A stretch of DNA of 64,000 nucleotides from JBMNGG01 sp050949705 (GTDB lineage Bacteria; Bacillota; Thermosediminibacteria; Thermosediminibacterales; Tepidanaerobacteraceae). The translations under genes were made by a program, and so were the position numbers. Positions 24,624 through 32,003 of this stretch are shown piece after piece; positions within the stretch are counted from its first letter, which is position 1, and each line of letters begins with the position of its first letter. The stretch is taken from assembly GCA_050949705.1 (NCBI GenBank), contig JBMNGG010000001.1, forward strand, positions 14,478 through 78,477. The letters run 5' to 3'. Below the pieces are notes generated by a model. The model had not been told where the DNA came from, ran no database searches, and saw only the letters and a list, made by a program, of their open reading frames with translations.

Positions 24624-24725
24624 TTATTTTTCTTCTTTACCGAGTAATGGGAACAGTATAAAGAAAATCGGGATCAAAATAATGAGAATTATTAAAATGA
24701 AAATCCAGAATATCGCTTGTGTCAC
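24624..24725 (-). CDS. 33-aa hydrophobic membrane peptide, module 2
   Basis: GTG-started frame: (M)TQAIFWIFILI... ending FPLLGKEEK. One transmembrane helix with a charged tail. GAAAGGGGG lies upstream at good spacing. It is a paralogue of the 30-aa peptide at 22738-22830, in the same relative position downstream of the coiled-coil gene. The GTG start is supported because the similarity begins exactly there. Confidence 0.72.
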   Translation of the reverse strand: MTQAIFWIFILIILIILIPIFFILFPLLGKEEK

Positions 24726-24862
24726 GGCTATTTCCCCCTTTCTTTCGCAATGCGTAAGCAGAAATGAAGTTACAAAATTGTATTTGTAGCTCTGATATAT
24801 GATATGCATTGGTATTTCCCAGTGTTACTGTTAATGAATTAAAAAGTGCGGTGGCTACATTT

Positions 24863-25318
24863 TTAGGATTCTTTAAATAATTGAGCAATCATGTTAGACA
24901 TAAGATGTTGGAATTCTTGAGTTTGTATAAGAGAAATAAACATGGGTAATAACATGTCTGTCATAATGGGTATCCCTTCAGTACCGGAAACCCCTTTAAT
25001 TTTTCCTTCAAGCTTATCTCGAGTTTTATCAACGATATCACAGAGACTCTTTAATGCAGTTTTAGTTAGATCCATACCGCCAATTATTTTTTCAAGAACT
25101 CTTTTTATTTTCCCAGTAGTTATAGCATCATAAATGATTTTGTTAAAATCAAATTTCATTAAATCTGGTTTATCTTCCGATTCTTTAAGGTTCTCATCAG
25201 CTTCTTCTGAGTTTTTGGGGTCAGGTTCGGCTTTTTTAAGTTCATTTAGTGCAGATAATAATATTTCCCTATGTGTTTTTATTTCATTTAGGGTCATCTC
25301 AAGTTCATCTTTAGTCAT
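24863..25318 (-). CDS. Coiled-coil protein of protease module 2
   Basis: 151 aa from ATG 25318 with AAAAGGAGG 7 nt upstream. It is a paralogue of the gene at 22908-23318. Shared features are an MTKDEL start, a charged helix, GKIKRVLEKI, DKLEGKIKG and the best conserved block SLIQTQEFQHLMSNMIA. It has an acidic insert (EEADENLKESEDKPD) that the other copy lacks. Function unknown. It is divergent from protease 2. Confidence 0.75.
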   Translation of the reverse strand: MTKDELEMTLNEIKTHREILLSALNELKKAEPDPKNSEEADENLKESEDKPDLMKFDFNKIIYDAITTGKIKRVLEKIIGGMDLTKTALKSLCDIVDKTRDKLEGKIKGVSGTEGIPIMTDMLLPMFISLIQTQEFQHLMSNMIAQLFKES

Positions 25319-25364
25319 AAATTGCCTCCTTTTCCCATTCAAACAATACTTAATCTATAATATG

Positions 25365-25401
25365 CATTATCACCAAATCTTGCTACTTTGAATATTTTAT
25401 C
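25365..25401. promoter_or_regulatory. Conserved divergent intergenic element, copy 2
   Basis: ATTATCACCAAATCTTGCTACTT and TGAATATTTTAT in the gap between the second coiled-coil gene and protease 2. See the matching block at 23360-23396. Confidence 0.5.
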
Positions 25402-25430
25402 AGTATCAAGAAGAATAGAGGTGGGAAAAA

Positions 25431-26603
25431 ATGATTTCATTAGTGCTATATTGCCTAACATTAGGGATGATAAAAGATGCACTGATTCAGAAGAAAGAAA
25501 CTAACAGGAAATATAAGATTATCGGTTTTAAAGACGAAATAAATGTAGAAGAAGGTGGAAGTATCTTAAAAAGCCATAATATCAAAATAAAAAAGTTTTT
25601 GCCTCTTGCTAACGCTTGCTTATGTGAGCTAAGTGAAAAAACACAGACCTTTGAAAATCTTGCAGCTGATGATGATGTGGAATTCATTGAAGAAGATTAC
25701 ATAGCACAAATTCAAGTGCTACCTTCGACTACACGCTCATATAATATACAGTCTCAAAGTATCCCCTGGGGAATACAAAGAGTAGAGGCCCCTAAGGTAT
25801 GGGAAACTTGCAGAGGTAAAGATGTAAAAGTAGGTATAATCGATACAGGTGTACAGCAAAGTCACCCAGACCTGCAAGACAATATAAAAAGTATCCAGGG
25901 GGTCATGGACAATGAAAAAGTAAATGACGACAATGGTCACGGGACACATGTGGCAGGAATAATAGCTGCTCTTGATAATAATATTGGAGTTGTAGGAGTA
26001 GCTCCGGATGTTCAAATATATTCTGTAAAAGCTTTTGACCACAATGGCAGGGGCCGAGTATCTGATATCATAGATGCACTTAACTGGTGTGTGGAAAACC
26101 AAGTAAATATAGTTAACATGAGTTTTGGGATTAGTATGAAAAGCATTGCTCTTGAAAGAGCAGTTCGAGCTGCCAATAATCGCAATATCATACTTGTGGC
26201 TGCCTCTGGCAACTCAGGCGGCAAAGATTCTGTCCTTTATCCTGCCAAATATTCGGAAGTCATAGCAGTGGCGGCTTCAGATGTAGATGACAAAGCTGCA
26301 CAGTTTTCCAGTGGCGGTCCTGAAATAAATATAATAGCTCCAGGTGTCAATATAACTTCAACATACAATGACAAAGGCTATAAGCCTTTAAGCGGTACTT
26401 CCATGGCATGCCCTCATGTTACGGGAGCTTGTGCTCTTTTAATGTCTGTTTCAAAAGCAAATGCGGAAAATGTAAAATCAGCTATATTGAATACCGCTAA
26501 AGATATAGGTCTTCCCAAGGAAATGCAGGGAGCTGGTCTAGTCTCGGCATCAGCAGCGGTATCTAATATAAAAAAATCTAAGGGAGGATTTCTAAGTGAG
26601 TAA
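25431..26603 (+). CDS. S8 family serine peptidase (subtilisin-like), module 2
   Basis: 390 aa, paralogue of the protease at 23423-24574 with the same layout. It has a short hydrophobic N-terminus, an I9-like propeptide (about 27-92) and a subtilase domain with Asp138 (IIDTGVQQSHPDL), His170 (NGHGTHVAGI), Asn261 (ASGNSGG) and Ser324 (SGTSMACPH). The first helix is shorter than in the other copy, and LGMIKDALIQKKE follows it, so it may not be exported by the same route. The 3' end overlaps the next small gene by 8 bp, an operon the first module lacks. Confidence 0.93.
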   Translation: MISLVLYCLTLGMIKDALIQKKETNRKYKIIGFKDEINVEEGGSILKSHNIKIKKFLPLANACLCELSEKTQTFENLAADDDVEFIEEDYIAQIQVLPSTTRSYNIQSQSIPWGIQRVEAPKVWETCRGKDVKVGIIDTGVQQSHPDLQDNIKSIQGVMDNEKVNDDNGHGTHVAGIIAALDNNIGVVGVAPDVQIYSVKAFDHNGRGRVSDIIDALNWCVENQVNIVNMSFGISMKSIALERAVRAANNRNIILVAASGNSGGKDSVLYPAKYSEVIAVAASDVDDKAAQFSSGGPEINIIAPGVNITSTYNDKGYKPLSGTSMACPHVTGACALLMSVSKANAENVKSAILNTAKDIGLPKEMQGAGLVSASAAVSNIKKSKGGFLSE

Positions 26604-26931
26604 CAAATTTGAGGAGCTTAAGAAAGAAGTTCAAGAGTCAATGAAGTCACCTGAAAGTCTAGGAGATGTCTTTCTAAAACTTGGTATCACACCTGATGAC
26701 CCCCAGACCCTTCAAAAAGTCATTAAAGATGCAGGAATAGAAGAAGACCTTGACCCTGAAAAAGCAGCACAATTAGTAAAAAACATAACTGACCAACTTC
26801 CCCCTGAAATGAAGAAATACATGGCTGAGATGATTACAAATATCACAGATTCAGTTACTGCTGTGCCTATGCCCGATGATATTAAAGATTTAATGGAAAG
26901 CTGGAAACAGGGGGAAAAGACTAAGGATTAA
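26596..26931 (+). CDS. Small helical protein cotranscribed with protease 2
   Basis: 111 aa acidic protein starting at GTG 26596, inside the end of the protease gene, with AAGGGAGG 9 nt upstream. It is helical throughout (LKKEVQESMKSPESLGDVFLKLG, PEKAAQLVKNITDQLPPEMKK) with no membrane segment. I do not recognise a family. The overlap implies translational coupling with protease 2, so it could be a partner, inhibitor or substrate. No counterpart follows protease 1. Confidence 0.7.
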   Translation: MSNKFEELKKEVQESMKSPESLGDVFLKLGITPDDPQTLQKVIKDAGIEEDLDPEKAAQLVKNITDQLPPEMKKYMAEMITNITDSVTAVPMPDDIKDLMESWKQGEKTKD

Positions 26932-26943
26932 CCAAGACTCTAA

Positions 26944-26983
26944 AACAAAGCCCAGAGATATTTTTAAAGGGCTTTGTTTTTTC
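26944..26983 (+). terminator. Terminator after module 2 operon
   Basis: AACAAAGCCC / GGGCTTTGTT, 10-bp perfect stem followed by TTTTTTC. Confidence 0.85.
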
Positions 26984-27088
26984 TTTCCACTAATTCTGAT
27001 ATAATTTCATTAGTATGCCGATAAACAAAACCCACTGCTGTCTTACTGACAGAGAAAAATGTATATGGATATTTGAAAGGAGATATAA

Positions 27089-28441
27089 ATGAGTATAATT
27101 GGGCAACAGATAGATAAAGCATATAGAGCTGCAAGGTCTTTAATAGTTTATAGAAGTATTATTAAAGATGATATTGTTAAAGACTTGGTAAATATGTTGA
27201 TAACAGCATCTAATAAATTACAAGACCCAGCTGTCATAAATTGTTATTATGAAATTTTCAGCAAATTAGTTGAAAAAAGCAATCAAAAAACATCATCAGC
27301 TGGGAACCTATGGCAGAATCACCTACTGGACCTTGTCTTAAATGATGAAAACGCCTTTAGTCTAAAATGTGAAAAATCAGCTTTAGAGGGAGTGGACAAG
27401 CATCTTAAAGAATTGGTTAAGAGAGATTTAGCATTTCTTAAAACTCTTTTTGACTTTGACTTTTCCGCCTTTACGAGTTTAATAAAACAACACATAGAAG
27501 AAGTTGAGGATTTCCCTCCAATGTGTGTTATCAAAGGTAGTGATGATTACCCTTTTCCTAAAACGTATTTCAGGGAAAAGCAATACTTAAAAGAATTGCT
27601 GCAAAAAAACCATGATTGGACTGAAAAGATAGAAGAGCTGGCTAGCTTTTATAAAAAAGTTGGTTGTGGTAAGTTTGGAAGGTATTGGGCTTTTAAATGG
27701 GTGGGCAATGGGCAAGATGGCAAACTTGTGGGAATACCAAAGCCTGATAGCATACGGTTGAAAGACTTGATAGGATATGAAGAGCAGAAAAAAGAAGTTA
27801 TAAGAAACACCCGGCAGTTTATCCATGGCTTTGGTGCAAATAACATGCTGCTTTATGGGGATAGGGGTACAGGTAAATCTTCAACAATAAAAGCTCTGGT
27901 TAATGAATTTGGAGAAGAGGGTTTAAGAATAGTAGAAGTAACCAGAGACCAGCTTACTAATCTTTCTGGAATCATAGCACAATTAAGAGACAGACCTTAT
28001 CGCTACATAATATTTGTGGATGACCTTTCCTTCGAAGAACATGAAACTGAATATAAGTATCTAAAGGCAGTCCTTGAAGGAAGCCTTGAGCCGGCACCGG
28101 AAAATGTGCTAATATATGCAACTTCCAATCGTCGCCATCTTATTCGAGAATATCACAGTGACCGGAAGGAAGACGAGCTTAAAGCCCAGGATACCCTTCA
28201 GGAGAAACTATCATTATCTGACCGCTTCGGTATAACAATAATTTATCTTTCACCTGACCAGGAGAAGTACCTTGAAATTGTTGAAGGTATAGCCAAAAGT
28301 AAAGGGATAGACATAGAGCCGGAAAAACTCCGTCAGATGGCCATTAAATGGGAACTATGGCATAACAGCCGTTCAGGTAGAACTGCCAAACAGTTTATAG
28401 AAGATTTACTAGGGAAGATGGCTTATAAAACATATGAATAA
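27089..28441 (+). CDS. DUF815-family AAA+ ATPase
   Basis: 450 aa. An N-terminal helical region of about 220 residues is followed by the DUF815 ATPase core, with Walker A GDRGTGKSS (about 257-265), Walker B IIFVDDLSF (about 308-315), a sensor-1 YATSNRRHL motif and a C-terminal lid (about 395-450, NSRSGRTAKQFIEDL). DUF815 proteins are widespread and poorly understood AAA ATPases. Start ATG with AAAGGAG 8 nt upstream. It is convergent with the ComK-like gene and shares a hairpin terminator. Confidence 0.9.
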   Translation: MSIIGQQIDKAYRAARSLIVYRSIIKDDIVKDLVNMLITASNKLQDPAVINCYYEIFSKLVEKSNQKTSSAGNLWQNHLLDLVLNDENAFSLKCEKSALEGVDKHLKELVKRDLAFLKTLFDFDFSAFTSLIKQHIEEVEDFPPMCVIKGSDDYPFPKTYFREKQYLKELLQKNHDWTEKIEELASFYKKVGCGKFGRYWAFKWVGNGQDGKLVGIPKPDSIRLKDLIGYEEQKKEVIRNTRQFIHGFGANNMLLYGDRGTGKSSTIKALVNEFGEEGLRIVEVTRDQLTNLSGIIAQLRDRPYRYIIFVDDLSFEEHETEYKYLKAVLEGSLEPAPENVLIYATSNRRHLIREYHSDRKEDELKAQDTLQEKLSLSDRFGITIIYLSPDQEKYLEIVEGIAKSKGIDIEPEKLRQMAIKWELWHNSRSGRTAKQFIEDLLGKMAYKTYE

Positions 28442-28476
28442 AAGAACTCAGGCCTTATTTAATGGCCTGAGTTCTT
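28442..28476. terminator. Bidirectional terminator overlapping the ComK-like 3' end
   Basis: AAGAACTCAGGCC / GGCCTGAGTTCTT, 13-bp perfect stem with a 9-nt loop. It begins immediately after the DUF815 stop and overlaps the last codons of the convergent gene. Confidence 0.85.
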
Positions 28477-29070
28477 ATTCTTGCGGATTACTTCTAATAA
28501 AAGTTCCAATAAGTATTCCCTTAAAAGGTTTTCTTCTGCCTTATATTTATTACCGGAATCATGAAGAGCAGTAATCTGTGAGGAAGGTTCTTCATATTTT
28601 TGAAAATGTCTATTTAAGTAAAGGCTTTTCACCAGCTGAGCATTCTTTATATATTCCCTCATGGTTTTGCGGCTTACTAATGTAAGAAGGTTCTTTTCGC
28701 ACTGAAAAGTGATACAGCAGCGGCCTTCCTGGCTGTCTGTAACTTCTTTGATTTCTTGAAAATTAACATATCCTAGAGTGCCATCATTTTCACCTAGAGG
28801 ATTTTTCCTTGCCTTTACAGGGATAAGGAGTAAATTGGCAGCCATGGGGATGGGCACACCCTGCTTCTTATTGATACAGCTACCATAATAGTTTCTGGTT
28901 GCAGCAAGGTCCACCCCGTAAAAGCGGGCAAGATTCTTTAGAACCGTCTTACATGTTTTCCTTATTAGAAACACTGTGCCATCACGAGCGAAAACCTTCG
29001 TCACATTACCCTCTTCATATACCGGAACCATAGCTGCGAGACCGGTTTCTAATATTTCTTCAACGTTCAT
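28459..29070 (-). CDS. ComK-like competence transcription factor (tentative)
   Basis: 203 aa. The central region YYGSCINKK.GVPIPMAANLLLIPVKAR, followed by GYVNFQEI and ITFQCEKNLL, follows the order of ComK landmarks (a FGSS-type motif, 'PI' then 'FPT', 'WIS..HV', 'VTF.NG'), but identity is low. ComK-family proteins bind AT-rich promoter DNA and switch on DNA-uptake genes. No DNA-uptake gene is nearby. The promoter at 29126-29154 carries a LexA box in its spacer, so expression is probably DNA-damage induced. An unrelated DNA-binding protein is possible. Confidence 0.5.
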   Translation of the reverse strand: MNVEEILETGLAAMVPVYEEGNVTKVFARDGTVFLIRKTCKTVLKNLARFYGVDLAATRNYYGSCINKKQGVPIPMAANLLLIPVKARKNPLGENDGTLGYVNFQEIKEVTDSQEGRCCITFQCEKNLLTLVSRKTMREYIKNAQLVKSLYLNRHFQKYEEPSSQITALHDSGNKYKAEENLLREYLLELLLEVIRKNKNSGH

Positions 29071-29125
29071 CTAAGGCACCTCCGACTAGTAGTCAAAAAA
29101 TTTTGCAAGAGGCGAAAGCAAATTC

Positions 29126-29154
29126 ATTATAACCAAACATATGTTCGGTGTCAA
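29126..29154 (-). promoter_or_regulatory. Consensus sigma-A promoter with LexA (SOS) box in the spacer
   Basis: On the minus strand: TTGACA (29154-29149), exactly 17 bp, TATAAT (29131-29126). Inside the spacer, CGAACATATGTTTG (29147-29134) fits the Gram-positive LexA/DinR site CGAAC-N4-GTTYG/C. A repressor bound here would block RNA polymerase. It drives the ComK-like gene at 28459-29070. Confidence 0.8.
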
Positions 29155-29169
29155 GGTAAAAAATACTCT

Positions 29170-29679
29170 TTAAAAGGTAAATTCAAATCTATCACCGGGA
29201 CAGCTGGTTGCAGCATTTTTTATTCTTTTATGATTTAGAACATTTTGTTTTGGTATTTGATATATATCCATTAGATAATATATAAGTTTTTTTAGCTCTG
29301 ATAACTGAGCCAAAGTCGGTTTAATATGTCCCTTATTACCATGAGGATTATCTCTAGAATCGAAATTCCCGGTAAGAGCAATACCGATAGACTTGAAATT
29401 CATATTTTGCGCCCTGCAATGGGCACCCCTTATAAAATCAGGTCTCCCTTTTTCTACATCGCCGTCAGCTCTAATCAAATAATGATATCCAATACTGACT
29501 ACAACACCTCCCGCAACCTGATTAAACCCACGATCTATATATTCTTCCACAAGTGCTAGTGGTGATGTTACCTTTACACCGTATCCAAGTTGCGCATGGT
29601 ATTTGTTTATAGTAAGTGCAGGCACATCAAAGCCTGCAGTATGATGAATAACTATATATCTTGGGTAAAGCATTTCCAT
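29170..29679 (-). CDS. N-acetylmuramoyl-L-alanine amidase (Amidase_2/PGRP type)
   Basis: 169 aa from ATG 29679, which has GAAGGAG 7 nt upstream (an upstream in-frame ATG at 29712 lacks one). Zinc-amidase motifs are YIVIHHTAG, GVVVSIGYHYLIRADG, IGIALTGNFD and the final TSCPGD. It cuts the bond between MurNAc and L-Ala in peptidoglycan. No signal peptide or wall-binding domain is visible. It lies downstream of YvrJ, DUF2922 and DUF1659 genes on the same strand, a set often seen together in Firmicutes. Confidence 0.9.
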   Translation of the reverse strand: MEMLYPRYIVIHHTAGFDVPALTINKYHAQLGYGVKVTSPLALVEEYIDRGFNQVAGGVVVSIGYHYLIRADGDVEKGRPDFIRGAHCRAQNMNFKSIGIALTGNFDSRDNPHGNKGHIKPTLAQLSELKKLIYYLMDIYQIPKQNVLNHKRIKNAATSCPGDRFEFTF

Positions 29680-29726
29680 ATTATCACTCCTTCTTATAGT
29701 TTTTGCACCCAAGCTTAACCCCTTAT

Positions 29727-29873
29727 TTAACCCCTTATTGCTTCGATAACCTTAGCCAGCTCATAGATGCTGGAAGTAAGACTCTCGATTTTAGCTTCCA
29801 CTCGTACCAAAAGATAAATGGAAACAGCAATGGGGAATCCCACATTTGCCACTTGAGCTACAAGGTCTTCCAT
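29727..29873 (-). CDS. YvrJ-family small membrane protein
   Basis: 48 aa: MEDLVAQVANVGFPIAVSI..., a membrane helix followed by LLVRVEAKIESLTSS and a charged helical end. This is the YvrJ family pattern. AAAAGGAGG precedes the ATG by 8 nt. It sits between the amidase and DUF2922 genes; a small membrane protein next to an amidase recalls holin/lysin pairs, but YvrJ function is unknown. Confidence 0.85.
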   Translation of the reverse strand: MEDLVAQVANVGFPIAVSIYLLVRVEAKIESLTSSIYELAKVIEAIRG

Positions 29874-29903
29874 AAAAAAACCTCCTTTTCTTATATTAAT
29901 AAA

Positions 29904-29929
29904 GCCGGGTGCCTACCCCGGCACCCGGC
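29904..29929 (-). terminator. Hairpin between DUF2922 and YvrJ genes
   Basis: GCCGGGTGCC / GGCACCCGGC, 10-bp perfect GC stem, then TTTATTAATAT on the minus strand. It could end the DUF1659-DUF2922 transcript or attenuate read-through into yvrJ and the amidase. Confidence 0.7.
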
Positions 29930-29937
29930 TAAGACCA

Positions 29938-30156
29938 TTACTCGCCTATAAGTTGAATAACTTCTCTTTGGATGAGGCGGGCTCCTACAGCTTCAACTAT
30001 ATCGCCACCGGAAGTTTCAAAGACATTCTTGGAAACAATTTCGTCCATCAATGTCTGCACTTCATCTGTGCTAAGATCATCTTTTGGATCCGGCATAGAA
30101 ATTCTAGCATTTTTACCGGCAGCATTTTTAAAATTTAATTCCAAAGTCTTATCCAT
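29938..30156 (-). CDS. DUF2922-domain protein
   Basis: 72 aa from ATG 30156 with AAAGGAGG 8 nt upstream. The sequence MDKTLELNFKNAAGKNARIS, then PKDDLSTDEVQTLMDEIV and a C-terminal beta segment, is typical of DUF2922. Function is unknown; it almost always follows a DUF1659 gene, as here (38 bp gap). Confidence 0.88.
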   Translation of the reverse strand: MDKTLELNFKNAAGKNARISMPDPKDDLSTDEVQTLMDEIVSKNVFETSGGDIVEAVGARLIQREVIQLIGE

Positions 30157-30194
30157 AAATTTCACCTCCTTTACTTTTTACGGGCTAAGCATCC

Positions 30195-30422
30195 TTAGAC
30201 CACTTCAGTAAGTTCGCTTTCAGTCATCCTGCGAATTGCATTTACAGGATGTGTTTGAATTTCTCCTAACAGGTTGGCAACACTCATCAAATCTTCGTCA
30301 ACAGCATCAGTCTTTACATTGTTATAAGATCTGGTTTTGTAGATAGGTTTGTTGTTTTCATCCATACCTGTTTCTACTACAATGCGAAGAGTAGATTTTA
30401 TAGGAGTAGCTACTATCGCCAT
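30195..30422 (-). CDS. DUF1659-domain protein
   Basis: 75 aa: MAIVATPIKSTLRIVVETGM, a KTRSYNNVKTDAVDEDL segment and IQTHPVNAIRRMTESEL. It is first of the DUF1659-DUF2922-YvrJ-amidase set. Strong AAAGGAGG before the ATG. A minus-strand TATAAT-like sequence at about 30508-30513 may be its promoter. Confidence 0.88.
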   Translation of the reverse strand: MAIVATPIKSTLRIVVETGMDENNKPIYKTRSYNNVKTDAVDEDLMSVANLLGEIQTHPVNAIRRMTESELTEVV

Positions 30423-30507
30423 GCTTATTCACCTCCTTTCATATTAGCCCCTGCCCTTAAAAGATTGTTCACCTCCTTAGGGAAACTAGGGTGTTTTTGT
30501 GACTTCA

Positions 30508-30627
30508 TTATAAAGGGGCTGCCATGAAAACAAAAAAGCCCTGTGGCAAGAACACATATACCCCACAGAGCATGAAATGTCCAAATATATAGCCAAGTCG
30601 GCTGCCAAACTTTACAAGCAAAGCCAA
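30508..30627 (-). CDS. Possible 39-aa hydrophobic peptide or small RNA with terminator
   Basis: The 308-bp gap between the DUF1659 gene and truD holds a minus-strand frame starting TTG at 30627, 11 nt after AAGGAGG. It reads (M)ALLVKFGSRLGYIFGHFM and on to a hydrophobic end. A stem GCTCTGTGG / CCACAGGGC (30571-30563 / 30546-30538) followed by TTTTTT overlaps the frame and looks like a terminator. The region may therefore be a small RNA instead of a gene. Neither reading is strongly supported. Confidence 0.25.
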   Translation of the reverse strand: MALLVKFGSRLGYIFGHFMLCGVYVFLPQGFFVFMAAPL

Positions 30628-30730
30628 GTGGCCTTTTTCCTCCTTGAAAAATAACCCTTACAGGTTAAGACAATGAATTTGATTTTTGTATCATAGGATT
30701 CTATAATGAAGAGGTAGAAATTATAGAAGG

Positions 30731-31915
30731 ATGATGCTTTTGAAAATAAAAGTTACACCGGAAGACTTTATTGTAAAAGAGTTGATAAACTTAGAAATAA
30801 AGTCTGATGGACCTTATCGAATATATCTTTTGGAAAAACGTCATTGGAATACCATGGATGCCCTTTTATTAATAGCAAGGCAAAATAAAATGCCTATGGC
30901 TAAAATAGGATATGGAGGAAGAAAGGACAGGCATGCGGTTACCTACCAGTATATATCTGTGCCAAGGCAATATGATATTTCCATTAATATGTCAAATTTA
31001 AACCTTAGCTTTCAAGGTTTTGCTGATGACTTCATATCATCTACTATATTAAAAGGAAACTATTTTGAATTGACCTTAAGAAAAATACCTGCAGAACACA
31101 AGAGTTTTATTGAAAGACGATTAGATCATATGAGAATGTACGGATTTCCCAACTACTTTGATGACCAACGCTTCGGCAGCATAGTAGACCCCGCAGAAAT
31201 ATTAGCAGAAAGGATTTTAAAAAAACACTACAAAGGAGCTCTAAAGCTATACTTTACAAATATATATCCTAGTGACAGACAAAAAGAAAAAGAAAGAAAA
31301 AAATCCATAGAAAATATGTGGGGCAACTGGGATTTGATTGAACCTTTATGCCATACTGCTGCTGAGAGAGATATCATAGGCATTCTGAAAAAAGGAGAAA
31401 GTAAACAACAGTTAGTAAAAGCTATAAATGCTATCCCCAAAGAACAGCTTTCCATGCACTTTTCAGCATATCAAAGTTTTTTATGGAATCAGTGTTTAGA
31501 ACATATTCTGCTTGAAAATATAGAAAACCCTTTAAAAGTAAAAGGGAAAATAATGGACTACTATTTTTATCAAACCCTTGATGAAGACGTATTTGACATG
31601 CTAAAGAACCTATATATACCTACCGTGTCATACAAGATCCCCCAAGATATAAAAACAAGTGAGATTGTGGAACAGATACTTGAAAAGCGAGGCTTGAAAC
31701 CATCAGATTTTAATATGACCAAAATACGAAAATCCTTCTTCAAATCCTTCCCCCGTCCAGCAATAATAATCCCCGAATATGAAGGTGACAAGGGGACGGT
31801 TCTCTTGTCACCTTTTGAGGAAGACGATATTTACCCAGGATATCTGAAACTGAAACTAAAGTTCACCTTACCCCCAGGCAGCTTTGCCACAATGCTGGTA
31901 AAAAGCCTAAGCTAA
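30731..31915 (+). CDS. truD: tRNA pseudouridine(13) synthase
   Basis: 394 aa TruD-family enzyme that makes pseudouridine 13 in tRNA. N-terminal motif VTPEDFIVKEL and the catalytic motif GYGGRKDRHAVTYQ (Asp66) are clear, as are FPNYFDDQRFG and FSAYQSFLWN. The start may be ATG 30731 or 30734, or TTG 30740; the Shine-Dalgarno GAAGG is close to the first. No partner gene is adjacent. Confidence 0.92.
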   Translation: MMLLKIKVTPEDFIVKELINLEIKSDGPYRIYLLEKRHWNTMDALLLIARQNKMPMAKIGYGGRKDRHAVTYQYISVPRQYDISINMSNLNLSFQGFADDFISSTILKGNYFELTLRKIPAEHKSFIERRLDHMRMYGFPNYFDDQRFGSIVDPAEILAERILKKHYKGALKLYFTNIYPSDRQKEKERKKSIENMWGNWDLIEPLCHTAAERDIIGILKKGESKQQLVKAINAIPKEQLSMHFSAYQSFLWNQCLEHILLENIENPLKVKGKIMDYYFYQTLDEDVFDMLKNLYIPTVSYKIPQDIKTSEIVEQILEKRGLKPSDFNMTKIRKSFFKSFPRPAIIIPEYEGDKGTVLLSPFEEDDIYPGYLKLKLKFTLPPGSFATMLVKSLS

Positions 31916-32003
31916 CAGGGGGAGAGACTTGTCAGTAATTGTTAAGGCATCATTTCCAGGCTATAAGATAAGACTTACATCATTATAGATAAGAGGGTAA
32001 TCA

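Noticed and set aside
29170..30422. Prophage lysis cassette (amidase plus small membrane protein)
   Set aside because: YvrJ, DUF2922 and DUF1659 are common chromosomal genes in Firmicutes, and no other phage gene is present.
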